Source of the DNA: JAENVT01 sp039931555
GTDB lineage: Bacteria > Actinomycetota > Acidimicrobiia > Acidimicrobiales > Ilumatobacteraceae
Length of the DNA: 64,000 bases
NCBI GenBank assembly: GCA_039931555.1
Contig: JBDTRP010000141.1
Span: forward strand, 23,977 to 87,976
Direction of reading: 5' to 3'
Shown: in pieces, positions 1 through 8,087 of the stretch
Numbering within the stretch: the stretch's first letter is position 1
Layout: every line of letters starts with the position of its first letter
Position numbers and translations under genes: made by a program
Notes under the pieces: model-generated
Database searches by the model: none
Seen by the model: only the letters and a program-made list of their open reading frames with translations
What the model was told of the DNA's origin: nothing

Positions 1-1378
1 GGACCACCCACGATGGCGATTCGGAGATGGCGAACCCGCCGTAGCCCGTGAGGATCAGCGGAGTCCGGCTCGATGGTTCGACATCGGACCGGTGCATGAG
101 GAACACGCCGATCTCGGTGCCGTCGAGCGATGGGTAGATCTCGCGCCTCACGGTCAACGGTGGCACGACCGAGCGGTCGGGCTCAGCCGACCATCGCTGT
201 GCCCGGCCACCGCCGAGGCGATAGAGAGTCGGCGGTGCCTCGAAGGAGGCAACGGCGACGAACGCGGTGTCGCCCTCGGTATCGAGCGACTGCACGCTGA
301 TTAGCCCGAGGTCGGCGATGGGCTCGAACGCGTCGCCATCGGTGTCCCACAGCTCGATCGTGTCGACAGCGGCTGCGCTCGACACCACCAGCAGGCGGTC
401 GCCGAGGCTGGCGGCGCGAGTGAGCACGACATCACGCTCGACAACGACAGTACGCCAGCTGCTGGGGTCGTCGAGAGAAGCAGCGATGATGCGTCCGTTC
501 GACGCGTCGCGCGAGGTCACGCCGTACAGCTCGCCGTCGTGGAAGAAGAACGACGACTGCGCCTCGACACCGCTGATCACCTCGCGCCATGTGCCGGTCT
601 CGGTGTCGAGCAGGTGTGCGTCGATCCGACCCCACCCCACGAGCAGGTACACCAAGAGGTGGCGCCCGTCGTCGCTCGCCAGCACATCCGGCCACGACTC
701 CGGTGTCGGGAGGTTGCCGAACACCAAGGGGTCACCGGCCGGATCGGTGCCGAGCCGGTGGAAGTAGACGTTGCGGTTGTAGGCATCGTCCGGTGGGTAG
801 CGAAGGTACCAGAAGCCCGAGTTGTCGGGCAGCCAGGCGATCGACGACGCCCGCGTGTTCGAGATCGAGTCACCAAGGTGCCGGCCGGAGTCGACGTCGA
901 TCACCGACAACGTGCTCTGCTCGGTGCCACCCTCACTGAGCCCAATCGCGACCAGTGCCCCGTCGGGGGACGGCTCGAACCAGTCGATGGCAACGGCGCC
1001 GTCGGCGGCGCGCTCGGCCGGGTCGAGCAACGTCCGCGACGGTGCTTCCCGGTCGGTGGACGACTGCACGACCAACGCGAACTGATCGGCGCCCGCGGCA
1101 CGCCACAACACGAACAACCGCTGGCCGCGCACCGCCGCGGCAGAAACCGTCGGCAGGGCCGTGAGCGCGGAAAGGCGCTCGTGCCACATGCCCCAGGTGG
1201 AGCGGGCCTCGAGCGCCTGACTGGTTCGTTCGTTGTGGGCGGCTACCCATGCGGCAACGTCGTCGGACTCACCGTCTTCCAACCACCGGTACGGATCGGC
1301 GACTTCCACGCCATGCAGCACCTCGACATCGGCGCCACGCCGCGTCGCAGGTGCAGGGAGAACGGTTGGCTCAGCCAC
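1..1378 (-). CDS. Prolyl oligopeptidase (S9A family), C-terminus outside window
   Basis: This is a serine peptidase that cleaves short peptides after proline or related residues. The frame stays open from a GTG at 1376-1378 to base 1, about 459 codons. The N-terminus carries the family signature DPYRWLED followed by W and N residues (about residues 27-50), and the last codons in the window read LILTGYGGF, the stretch that precedes the catalytic serine domain. The Ser-Asp-His triad therefore lies beyond base 1 and cannot be checked. The middle should be the seven-bladed propeller. The start overlaps the end of the bL37-like gene by 8 bases, so the two are probably translated from one mRNA. Confidence 0.85.
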   Translation of the reverse strand, partial: MAEPTVLPAPATRRGADVEVLHGVEVADPYRWLEDGESDDVAAWVAAHNERTSQALEARSTWGMWHERLSALTALPTVSAAAVRGQRLFVLWRAAGADQFALVVQSSTDREAPSRTLLDPAERAADGAVAIDWFEPSPDGALVAIGLSEGGTEQSTLSVIDVDSGRHLGDSISNTRASSIAWLPDNSGFWYLRYPPDDAYNRNVYFHRLGTDPAGDPLVFGNLPTPESWPDVLASDDGRHLLVYLLVGWGRIDAHLLDTETGTWREVISGVEAQSSFFFHDGELYGVTSRDASNGRIIAASLDDPSSWRTVVVERDVVLTRAASLGDRLLVVSSAAAVDTIELWDTDGDAFEPIADLGLISVQSLDTEGDTAFVAVASFEAPPTLYRLGGGRAQRWSAEPDRSVVPPLTVRREIYPSLDGTEIGVFLMHRSDVEPSSRTPLILTGYGGFAISESPSWVV

Positions 1379-1457
1379 GCCCCATGTTGGGACGCTTGCC
1401 GTGGTTCGCCTTGGACCGGCGCATGCGCGCCTTCTTCTTCTTCGTCTTCTTCGACAT
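1371..1457 (-). CDS. 28-residue ribosomal protein, bL37-like
   Basis: This is a very small, strongly basic protein. It begins MSKKTKKKKARMRR and contains SKANHGKRPN near the C-terminus, the pattern I know from the actinobacterial 50S protein bL37 (about 24-28 residues). Known bL37 sits on the large subunit; the role here is inferred from sequence only. The ATG is at 1455-1457, 22 bases after the stop of the PHP gene, and its stop lies inside the start region of the prolyl oligopeptidase. Genes of this size are usually missed by annotation pipelines. No other reading of the 87 bases gives such a lysine/arginine-rich, motif-bearing peptide. Confidence 0.75.
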   Translation of the reverse strand: MSKKTKKKKARMRRSKANHGKRPNMGRG

Positions 1458-1479
1458 GGGGAGCCAGGCTATCGGCGGG

Positions 1480-2481
1480 TCATGCCGCCCGCACCCAGCG
1501 CAGCAAGTCGTCAACGGCCCAGGTGTTGATGACCCGTTCCAGCGGTACCTCGCACTCCGCTGCTCGGTTGCAACCGAACGGCTGCCACTCGAGCTGGCCG
1601 GTGGCGTGCGCATCCGAGTCGATGGCGAAATAGCAGCCGTACTCGATCGCCAGATCGAGAAGGGGACGCGGCGGATCGAGGCGCTCGGGCCGGCAGTTGA
1701 TCTCGACGGCGGTATGAAACTGGGCGCACGCTGCGAACACGTAGTCGGCGTCGAACGTGGACGGGTCGCGCTTACCGATCATCCGACCCGTGCAATGACC
1801 GAGGATGTCGACGTGTGGCGAGGCGACGGCTCGCACCATACGCTCGGTCATGGGTTGGCGCTCCATCCGCAGCTTGGAGTGCACGCTGGCGACCACCACG
1901 TCGAGCTGGCTCAGCACATCATCGGTGTGATCGAGCGTGCCGTCTTCGAGGATGTCGACCTCGATGCCGGTGAGAATGCGGAACGGCGCCATCTTCTCGT
2001 TGAGCACGGCGACATCGGCCAGTTGTTGCTCCAACCGCTCCTTGCTGAGACCATGGGCGATGGTGAGCCGTGGCGAGTGATCCGTCAGCACCATGTACTC
2101 GTGGCCGAGATTGCGAGCGGTGCGGGCCATCGCCTCGATAGTCGCGCCACCGTCGCTCCATCGGCTGTGCATGTGGCAATCGCCCTTGATGGCGGCACGG
2201 TATCGAGCACCTGCGTCGGTGATGGTGATCTGGGTCTCGGCCTCGATCTTTTCGACGTAGCTGGTGTCGCCGTGCAGGGTCTCGGTGATCAGCCGAGCTG
2301 TCGAGTCGCCGATCCCCTCCATCTCCTTCAAGGTGCCGGCGGCCGCCCTCGCCGCGAGCTCGTCGGGGGGCGTCGCCCGCACGACCTCGAGCGCACGCAC
2401 GAACGCCTTGGTCTTGAACCCGGTCTCGTGGGCTCGATCGAGGCAATGCACCACGCGTTCCAGGGCCTCGACCGGTGTCAT
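1480..2481 (-). CDS. PHP-domain metal-dependent hydrolase with N-terminal helix-hairpin-helix region
   Basis: 333 residues. Residues 1-95 resemble the helical, HhH-bearing N-terminus of family X DNA polymerases (LKEMEGIGDSTARLI). Residues 100-333 form a PHP domain with the metal-site motifs DCHMHSRWSDG (H103, H105), LTDHS (D134, H135), GIEVDIL, DILGHC and DSDAH. The nucleotidyltransferase domain that links these parts in PolX is absent, so this is a stand-alone phosphoesterase type. PHP domains hydrolyse phosphoesters or act as 3'-5' exonucleases; the substrate here is unknown. It is the first gene before bL37 on the minus strand and follows the LPXTG gene after 75 bases that hold a hairpin. 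Confidence 0.8.
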   Translation of the reverse strand: MTPVEALERVVHCLDRAHETGFKTKAFVRALEVVRATPPDELAARAAAGTLKEMEGIGDSTARLITETLHGDTSYVEKIEAETQITITDAGARYRAAIKGDCHMHSRWSDGGATIEAMARTARNLGHEYMVLTDHSPRLTIAHGLSKERLEQQLADVAVLNEKMAPFRILTGIEVDILEDGTLDHTDDVLSQLDVVVASVHSKLRMERQPMTERMVRAVASPHVDILGHCTGRMIGKRDPSTFDADYVFAACAQFHTAVEINCRPERLDPPRPLLDLAIEYGCYFAIDSDAHATGQLEWQPFGCNRAAECEVPLERVINTWAVDDLLRWVRAA

Positions 2482-2539
2482 CTCACCGAGTGTAGATGAG
2501 GTCTCAGTCGGCCCGGCGGCCGTCTGCTGGCCGTCGCGT

Positions 2540-2558
2540 GACCGTCTGAGAGACGGTC
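2540..2558 (-). terminator. Hairpin overlapping the LPXTG gene stop
   Basis: A perfect 8-bp stem, GACCGTCT/AGACGGTC, with the 3-base loop GAG. It overlaps the stop codon of the surface-protein gene (2557-2559) and lies 59 bases before the PHP gene start. There is no T-run on either side, so it may attenuate rather than fully terminate. Confidence 0.5.
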
Positions 2559-3834
2559 AGCGCGCGACCACCCCAGGTTTGCGACCGACGCCCACCATCC
2601 CGATGCCGGCGACAAGCAGTGAGGTACCGAGGTACGAGATGAGATCCGAAACCGCACCCGTCCTCGGCAGCGGCGCGGCGGGCGGAGGCGGCGGCAGCAC
2701 TTCGACGATGGGGACGATTCCGGGAAGGGCGGTTTCCGGCAGCACGGTTGTCTCGACCGCGGCGGGCGCAGGGGCGGTGGTCGTGGCGGGAAGAAGTGTC
2801 GTGGTGCTCGTCGTGGGCGGAGAGGAGGTCGTGCTGGTGGTCGGTGGGGCGGTCGTTGTCGTCGTGGTGGTCGTTGTTGGTGGGATGGTCGTCGTGGTGG
2901 TCGTCGTGGTCGTTGGCGGCGGTGGAACGTCGACCGTTGCGGTGACCGACACCACGCCCGGAGGGCCTTGGGTGACCAACCGTTGGGCACCGAACGGGTC
3001 GGGCCCCGCTGGCGTGCCGCGGTACACCGCGACCGGTCCAGGCGCGGGCGTCGCAGCGACGACGGTCATCGTGCCGACCGTCACCGGCATTGTCGCGTGC
3101 GCCAGCCCGGCGTCGTCGGTCGTCGCTGCAATCGGCGCATCCTGCCCACTCACCAATAGGGTCACGATCGCACCGGCAACCGGCTCGACTCCGGACACGA
3201 CTCCGACATCGATCGCACCATCGATCCCCAGACCGACAGCGATGTTCCATTGCCCAGCGAACCGGGTTGCCTCCGCGTCGAGCGCCATGGCCACCGTTTG
3301 CAGATCGTCGCGACCGCTGGCGCGAACGATCATGCCAAGCGATGGGATCAGCGGTGCCCCACCGTTGACCGACCGCCGGGTGCCGGCGCTGTCTTGTGCG
3401 TAGTAGTGGAACACGGCCCACATTCCGGCGGCCACCATGTCGTCGGTCGTGTCACCGTACCGCCACGTGAGGTATGCGCCCTTGGCACCTGTCGGGTCGT
3501 TCGGGAACAACTGCGCGACCGGAAACGACGGGGCATCGATGGTTGGATGGATGCCGCGATTGAACGTGCACGACCCGACCCGGAACTGACCGGACTCGTC
3601 GGCGAACAACCATTGCCCCGCCCAGATCAATCCGGGCGAGAAGTTCACGCCGGCCGTGTGGAAGTCGATCGCCAACCCGGCGCACCGGAAGTCGTCGGCC
3701 AGGTCGGCGCCACCGGTGAAGCTGGTGTGGGCGACGCAGTTCGAGGGGATCGTTGTGCCGAGCTGCCCGGCGCCGGCCGTGGCTGGCGCCGATACGGCCA
3801 ATGCCACCGCGGCGATCCCGAGAATTCGCTTCAT
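2557..3834 (-). CDS. LPXTG-type cell-wall-anchored surface protein with Pro/Thr stalk
   Basis: 425 residues in classic sortase-substrate order. A signal peptide is at residues 1-22 (MKRILGIAAVALAV, cleaved near AGA). A globular domain spans about 30-290. A low-complexity stalk of proline and long threonine runs spans about 300-375. The sorting signal is LPRTG at 389-393, then a hydrophobic segment and a basic tail ending RKPGVVAR. The segment AYLTWRYGDTTDDMVAAGMWAV resembles the AIW region of Cys-Gln thioester surface domains, but I cannot see the expected glutamine, so that is only a hint. A role in adhesion or wall structure is inferred. No sortase gene is in the window. Confidence 0.75.
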   Translation of the reverse strand: MKRILGIAAVALAVSAPATAGAGQLGTTIPSNCVAHTSFTGGADLADDFRCAGLAIDFHTAGVNFSPGLIWAGQWLFADESGQFRVGSCTFNRGIHPTIDAPSFPVAQLFPNDPTGAKGAYLTWRYGDTTDDMVAAGMWAVFHYYAQDSAGTRRSVNGGAPLIPSLGMIVRASGRDDLQTVAMALDAEATRFAGQWNIAVGLGIDGAIDVGVVSGVEPVAGAIVTLLVSGQDAPIAATTDDAGLAHATMPVTVGTMTVVAATPAPGPVAVYRGTPAGPDPFGAQRLVTQGPPGVVSVTATVDVPPPPTTTTTTTTTIPPTTTTTTTTTAPPTTSTTSSPPTTSTTTLLPATTTAPAPAAVETTVLPETALPGIVPIVEVLPPPPPAAPLPRTGAVSDLISYLGTSLLVAGIGMVGVGRKPGVVAR

Positions 3835-3899
3835 GCCACACAGATCGACGTCGACATCGGCCGAGCGGAAAGCGTGCGGGGTAGCCTCACACCTTCGCT

Positions 3900-4988
3900 A
3901 TGGAACGCTTCGGCCTGGTTGGCCTTCCCAACGCGGGCAAGAGCTCGCTGTACAACGCCCTCACTGGTGGCGGTGCGCTCGCCGCGCCGTACCCGTTCGC
4001 CACCAAGGATCCCAACATCGGCGTCGCCAAGGTCCCCGACGAGCGGGTCGACAAGCTGGCGGCGATGAGCAAGTCGAAGTCGATCGTGCATGCGGCCGTG
4101 CAGGTCGTCGACATCGGTGGTCTGGTCGAGGGTGCGTCGAAGGGCGAGGGTCTCGGCAACAAGTTCCTCGCCAACATCCGCGAGGTCGACGCAATCGTGC
4201 TGGTGCTGCGAGCCTTCGAAGACGACGACGTCACCGGGCCGAGCGATCCCATCGAACACCTCCGTGTCGTCGAGATCGAATTGGCACTCGCCGACCTCGA
4301 GACGGTCGAGAAGCGGTTGAAACAAGCCACACGCCAGTCGAAGCTCGACAAGACCGCCGCAGGCGAGTTGGACTCGTTGCAAGCTGCCTACGACGCGCTG
4401 TCGGAGGGAAGGCCGTTGTATCGCGCCGGCCTCAAGCCCGAGTACCGCGAGCAGCTGCAGCCGTACTTCCTGCTGACCAACCGGTCGGTGCTCGCGGTCG
4501 TCAACGTCGGCGAGAACGATCTCGACAACATTCCAGCAGTCGAGCAGAGTGTGCGCGACGAGTTCACCTCGGCCGGCGACAACGTCGAGGTCATCGGCAT
4601 GTGCATCCAGCTCGAGGCCGAGGCCGCGACCATCATCGATCCCGTCGAGCGTGCCGAGATGCTCGAAGGGTTCGGTCTCGGCGAGGGTGCCCTGTTCCGG
4701 ATGGTCCGCAGCTCCTATCACCTGCTGGGACTGCGTACCTTCCTGACGACCGGCGAGAAAGAGACGCGAGCCTGGACGTTCTACGCCGGCTCGAGCGCCC
4801 CCGAATGTGCCGGTCGCATCCACACCGACTTCCAACGCGGCTTCATCAAGGCCGAGGTCATCCATTGGGACGAGTTGCTCGACTTCGGTTCGTGGGCCAA
4901 AGCCAAAGACGTCGGCAAGATCCGCATCGAAGGCAAGGAATACCATCCCATCGACGGCGACGTCATGGAGTTCCGCTTCAACGTCTAG
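3900..4988 (+). CDS. ychF: Ribosome-binding ATPase YchF
   Basis: 362 residues, full family length. YchF is an Obg-family P-loop protein that prefers ATP and binds ribosomes; it is linked to stress and redox responses. The G1 motif is GLPNAGKSS (residues 6-14), followed by DIGGLVEGASKGEGLG in the G3 region. The C-terminus is the TGS domain, ending DGDVMEFRFNV as in other YchF proteins. A TAGCCT -10-like element at 3882-3887 lies 12 bases before the ATG and no Shine-Dalgarno is visible, so the mRNA may be nearly leaderless. Divergent from the LPXTG gene; the shared intergenic region is only 65 bases. Confidence 0.95.
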   Translation: MERFGLVGLPNAGKSSLYNALTGGGALAAPYPFATKDPNIGVAKVPDERVDKLAAMSKSKSIVHAAVQVVDIGGLVEGASKGEGLGNKFLANIREVDAIVLVLRAFEDDDVTGPSDPIEHLRVVEIELALADLETVEKRLKQATRQSKLDKTAAGELDSLQAAYDALSEGRPLYRAGLKPEYREQLQPYFLLTNRSVLAVVNVGENDLDNIPAVEQSVRDEFTSAGDNVEVIGMCIQLEAEAATIIDPVERAEMLEGFGLGEGALFRMVRSSYHLLGLRTFLTTGEKETRAWTFYAGSSAPECAGRIHTDFQRGFIKAEVIHWDELLDFGSWAKAKDVGKIRIEGKEYHPIDGDVMEFRFNV

Positions 4989-5062
4989 CAGGGGTTTTGC
5001 GGGCTGCGCAGTCGCGTCGCTAGGGCTCTGACCAGGTCTTTCGCGTCCGTTGCTGTCGGCCC

Positions 5063-5124
5063 AGTAGTACCGAGTCCGCAGAAGCTGCGTACTTTCTGCG
5101 TACTCGCGATCGGTTGCTGAACAC
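5063..5124. repeat. 62-base direct repeat, copy 1 (left edge of the accessory island)
   Basis: This copy matches 9251-9312 without gaps at 52 of 62 positions, including an identical 19-base core CGAGTCCGCAGAAGCTGCG. Both copies contain the dyad CGCAGAA-N10-TTCTGCG; three of the substitutions fall in its spacer, so the arms are conserved better than the loop. It lies 75 bases after the ychF stop. From here to 5375 I see no gene. The repeat may be an attachment site of the island or a dispersed palindromic repeat. Confidence 0.75.
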
Positions 5125-5375
5125 GCGACTGAGGCGTAGCGGACGGCGCGATCGCTCACGCTGCGTGCGTTGATCCGGCAACATGGTGTCGTGCACGCCC
5201 GCCTTCACCACCTGGACTCTCCGGATCTGGGGCCTGACACTCTCGACTCGTATCAGCCGCCGGTAGCTGACAGCTTTGGCATCTTGGTTCGGGCGGAAAT
5301 CGGCCCAGACGACAGCGACAGTCACGAGGCCTTCTCCGTCACTGTCTGCTCACCACGCTGGTTGGCCTGGGCACG

Positions 5376-5561
5376 ATGACGGAGAACGCCAAGGGCTTCG
5401 AGTTCGTCCGCCATCGATTGGCGGTCGATCGTTGGGATCCGTCGCTTTTCCGTCGCGCCATCTCAGATCTCTGCATTCGTACGTCGGGCGAGACTTGGCC
5501 GGACGTTGCGGTGAAGCTCAGCCGTTACCTCCACTGGGAGTTCGAGGACTACTCAGCTTGA
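5376..5561 (+). CDS. Small hypothetical protein, 61 residues
   Basis: A short acidic protein beginning MTENAKGFEFVRHRLA and ending KLSRYLHWEFEDYSA. Codon use has the high third-position GC of its neighbours, and the peptide has the mixed composition of a real protein, with the helical segment SWPDVAVKLSRYLHWEFEDY-like in character (here TWPDVAVKL). I do not recognise a named family. It is the first gene inside the repeat-bounded island and lies 145 bases before the recombinase. No convincing ribosome-binding site is seen, so the start may be wrong. Confidence 0.45.
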   Translation: MTENAKGFEFVRHRLAVDRWDPSLFRRAISDLCIRTSGETWPDVAVKLSRYLHWEFEDYSA

Positions 5562-5706
5562 GACATCCAATGCCGCTCGCCGGTCCTGGCGTCGCGTCCG
5601 TGCACGAACCTTTGGTGCATGTGTGTGGTCTTCTCGAATTCTTTGGCGTTCGGTGCTGCGTTTGGGGCGCGAGGCCCTCTGTAGGTAGGTGACGAGGAGG
5701 TCACCG

Positions 5707-6967
5707 ATGAGCGAGGCAACGACGAACGGACCGAGGGACCCGATGAACGAGCGGCTGACGTTCACGGTCGACGAGGTGGCTCGGCTGCTTGGCGTCTCCC
5801 GGTCGGGCGCGTACGACTCGATCACCCGCGGCGAGATCCCGTCGTTCAACATCGGCCGGCGAGTACTCGTGCCGCGGGACGCGTTCCTCAAGGACGGCAA
5901 GACCGTCGTCTACTTCGCCATGTGGCGCGAGCACGCGCAGGGTAGGGAGCTGTCGAGGTCGTTCGAGCGCCAGGCCGACGCCGAGCGGCACCTCGTCGAC
6001 ATGCAGCACCGGCTGCTGACAGGCACCTACGCCCCGCCGCGGCTCGGTCGCATGCCGTTCTCGGAAGTTGCGCTGCGCTATCGCCAGCGGGGCAACTGGC
6101 GACCTCGCACGCACCGAACGGTCGAGGAGCGGCTGCGCTACGCGATCGCTCACTTCGGCGACCGGCCGATCGCGTCGATCCGCAAGGGTGGACATCCAGT
6201 CGTTCGTGAGCGGACTGCCGCTCGCGCCGAACACGGTGCGGGTCGTCATGCAGCACGTCTCTGGCATGTTCAACACCGCCCTCGACGACGGTCTCCTCGG
6301 CGGACGGAACCCGTGCGACGGCGTCCGGCTGCCGCGGGTTGACGCGCCGCCGATCTTCCCGATGTCGATCGACCAGGTCGACGCGCTCCTCGTCGCAACC
6401 ACCGAGCCGTTCAAGGCGGCCATCGTGATCGGCGCCGGCCTCGGCCTGCGTCAGTCCGAAGCTGCGGGTCTCACCGTTGATCGTGTCGACTTCCTCCGCC
6501 GCTCCGTCACGATTGATCGGCAGTGGCAGCAGGCGACCGGCTCGGCTGCGGGAGCGTTCACGTCGCCGAAGACCGAGGCAAGCACGCGCATCGTGCCCGC
6601 CGATCAGTGGGTGCTCGACCACCTCGCCGCGCACATCCAGCAGCACGGTCTCGGTGCTGACGGCGTGCTCCTGCGCCGCAACGGCGTGCCGTTCGACTCG
6701 GCCAAGTTCGGGTACGAACTGCGAGCCGCTCGTCGACGCGCCGGTTTGCCCGAGTCGATCACCTTCCACGACCTGCGGCACTTCTTCGCCAGCGCACTGA
6801 TCCACGCCGGTTGCAGCGTGAAGCAGGTACAGGCCGCGCTCGGTCACAAGTCCGCCAAGGTCACCCTCGACGTCTACGGCCACCTCTGGCCCGGCAAAGA
6901 AGACCGCGTCCGCGACGCCATCGGCCGCCTGTTCCGCCCCGACGACCTGCGAGGCGCGCAAGGCTGA
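5707..6967 (+). pseudogene. Xis-Int fusion: MerR/excisionase-type HTH joined to a tyrosine recombinase, frameshifted
   Basis: The start is the ATG at 5707, six bases after a strong AGGAGG. The first frame encodes an excisionase-type helix-turn-helix (FTVDEVARLLGVSRSGAYDSI, ending IGRRVLVPRDAFLK). It runs directly into the integrase arm-binding segment (WREHAQGRELSRSFERQADAERHL) and the start of the core-binding domain. At the GGG run 6186-6188 one extra base shifts the frame; the +1 frame continues VDIQSFVSGLPLAPNTVR through the catalytic domain to 6967. Catalytic motifs are intact: LGLRQSEA (Arg), HDLRH, LGHKSAK and the nucleophile Tyr in DVYGH. Either it is a recent pseudogene, a base error, or a translated frameshift. 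Xis and Int are normally separate genes, so the fusion itself is unusual. Confidence 0.85.
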
Positions 6968-7089
6968 GTCGCAGGGCGCGATCCCATGGCCGGCATCTCT
7001 CCCATGTCTGTGATCCCGCTCACGGCTAGCGTCGTGTCACAGACCGACGCAGCGCAGGACCGCCGACGACCCGAACGACGCTCAACGAA

Positions 7090-7379
7090 TTGACAATCAG
7101 TCGACTGGCCATCGCAAGTCCAGACGAGCAGGCCTCGTTCAACCAGGCCCACGAATCAACCCGTCTGGCTCTCGACATCGGCGAGAAGCTACGCGACGCC
7201 GCGAAGCTGCGGGCCTGACTCAGCGTGATCTGGCAGCCCGCGCCGGCATCGGTCAGTCCGTTCTCGCACACGTTGAGGCCGGTCACGTCGGAGCCACGGT
7301 CACGACGATTCAGAAGATTGCGACCTCGTTGGGCCTCCGGGTCATCGTTACGTTGTCGGCATCGAAGCCAACACGATGA
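7090..7379 (+). pseudogene. XRE-family HTH regulator, frameshifted
   Basis: The first frame starts at a TTG (7090) and reads through LALDIGEKLRDAAKLRA to a stop at 7216-7218. The next frame, overlapping there, continues GLTQRDLAARAGIGQSVLAH and then TTIQKIATSLGLRV to the TGA at 7377-7379. Joined, they give a single XRE/HipB-like DNA-binding protein of about 96 residues; one base seems to be missing near 7213-7217. The ending overlaps the next gene as ATGA, so the two formed a coupled operon, as in many toxin-antitoxin or immunity pairs. The TTG start is uncertain. Confidence 0.7.
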
Positions 7380-7617
7380 ACGAGGGAACGGAGCGGCCCA
7401 GCAGGAACCTCACCCCGCGGGAAGCATTCGAAGCGATGCGGTGCTTCCTCGAGCAGTTCAACGAGCGAGAGCCGCCTGAAAGCAGATTGACGATCGAACT
7501 GCTTCTCTCGTGGACCGAAGTCGAAGCCGATGGGATCACCGGTGACCCCGCGCAGTGCCCGACTGGGAGCGCTCGATTGCCACAGCCCTCATGCGTCTTG
7601 AGGGCCAAGCGGACTGA
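7376..7617 (+). pseudogene. Small immunity-like acidic protein, frameshifted near its end
   Basis: The ATG overlaps the stop of the XRE gene. The first frame encodes LTPREAFEAMRCFLEQF, then LTIELLLSWTEVEADGITGD and PAQ. After base 7556 or so the sensible reading moves to another frame, PDWERSIATALMRLEGQAD, ending at the TGA 7615-7617; one base appears lost between CAG and CCCGAC. The pattern AFEAMR-x-FLE ... DPA-x-W-x-DW recalls a family of roughly 80-residue proteins annotated near contact-dependent inhibition immunity genes; this is from memory and unconfirmed. With the XRE gene it forms a two-gene unit, and both members carry frame errors. Confidence 0.5.
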
Positions 7618-7700
7618 TACTCAACGAAGCTCCGTGGCAGCTCAGCCGACTCGCTTCGCTTGGTGTCGGGACAGCCGACTCCCGTGAGCAAAGACGGGTC

Positions 7701-8087
7701 TCATGACTGCAAACGAGCCTCCGCGGCTGCGAGCAGCTGCCTGGCCCAACGGACGCAACTTGCGGCCTCCGCCGTGCTGACGTCGATGCTCTCGTAGCCG
7801 GCCTGGGTCTTGCGGTCGAGTGCTCTCTTGAGTGCCGTCGCCAAGCTGGCGTCTACCTGGCGCAGCAGATCGACGGCCGAAACGTGGTTGCCATCACGTG
7901 ACCGCCCGCCGAGCGCGTGACAGGTGATCGCGTCGGCAGCCGCGATCGCCGCGTGGATCGCACACGTCGCGACGACGTCAGGTGAATCCAACAGTTCGGC
8001 CGCCTCGAGGAACTGGCGCGCGTCGACCAGCCGCTGCCGCGCCTGCTGTAGGTCGCACGGCTTGCGGGCGCCCTTGCCCCGACTCAT
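7701..8087 (-). CDS. HEPN-domain toxin of a HEPN/MNT pair
   Basis: 128 residues, all-helical in character (ARQRLVDARQFLEAAELL, ATCAIHAAIAAADAITCHAL). HEPN toxins are RNases or targets of modification by the partner nucleotidyltransferase. The catalytic R-X4-6-H signature is present as RSRDGNH about residue 80, in the usual place after the helix. The ATG at 8085-8087 overlaps the stop of the MNT gene (ATGA), giving coupled translation with the partner first. Longer starts exist upstream but lie inside the MNT gene, so this start is preferred. Both genes of the pair are intact, unlike the rest of the island. Confidence 0.75.
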   Translation of the reverse strand: MSRGKGARKPCDLQQARQRLVDARQFLEAAELLDSPDVVATCAIHAAIAAADAITCHALGGRSRDGNHVSAVDLLRQVDASLATALKRALDRKTQAGYESIDVSTAEAASCVRWARQLLAAAEARLQS

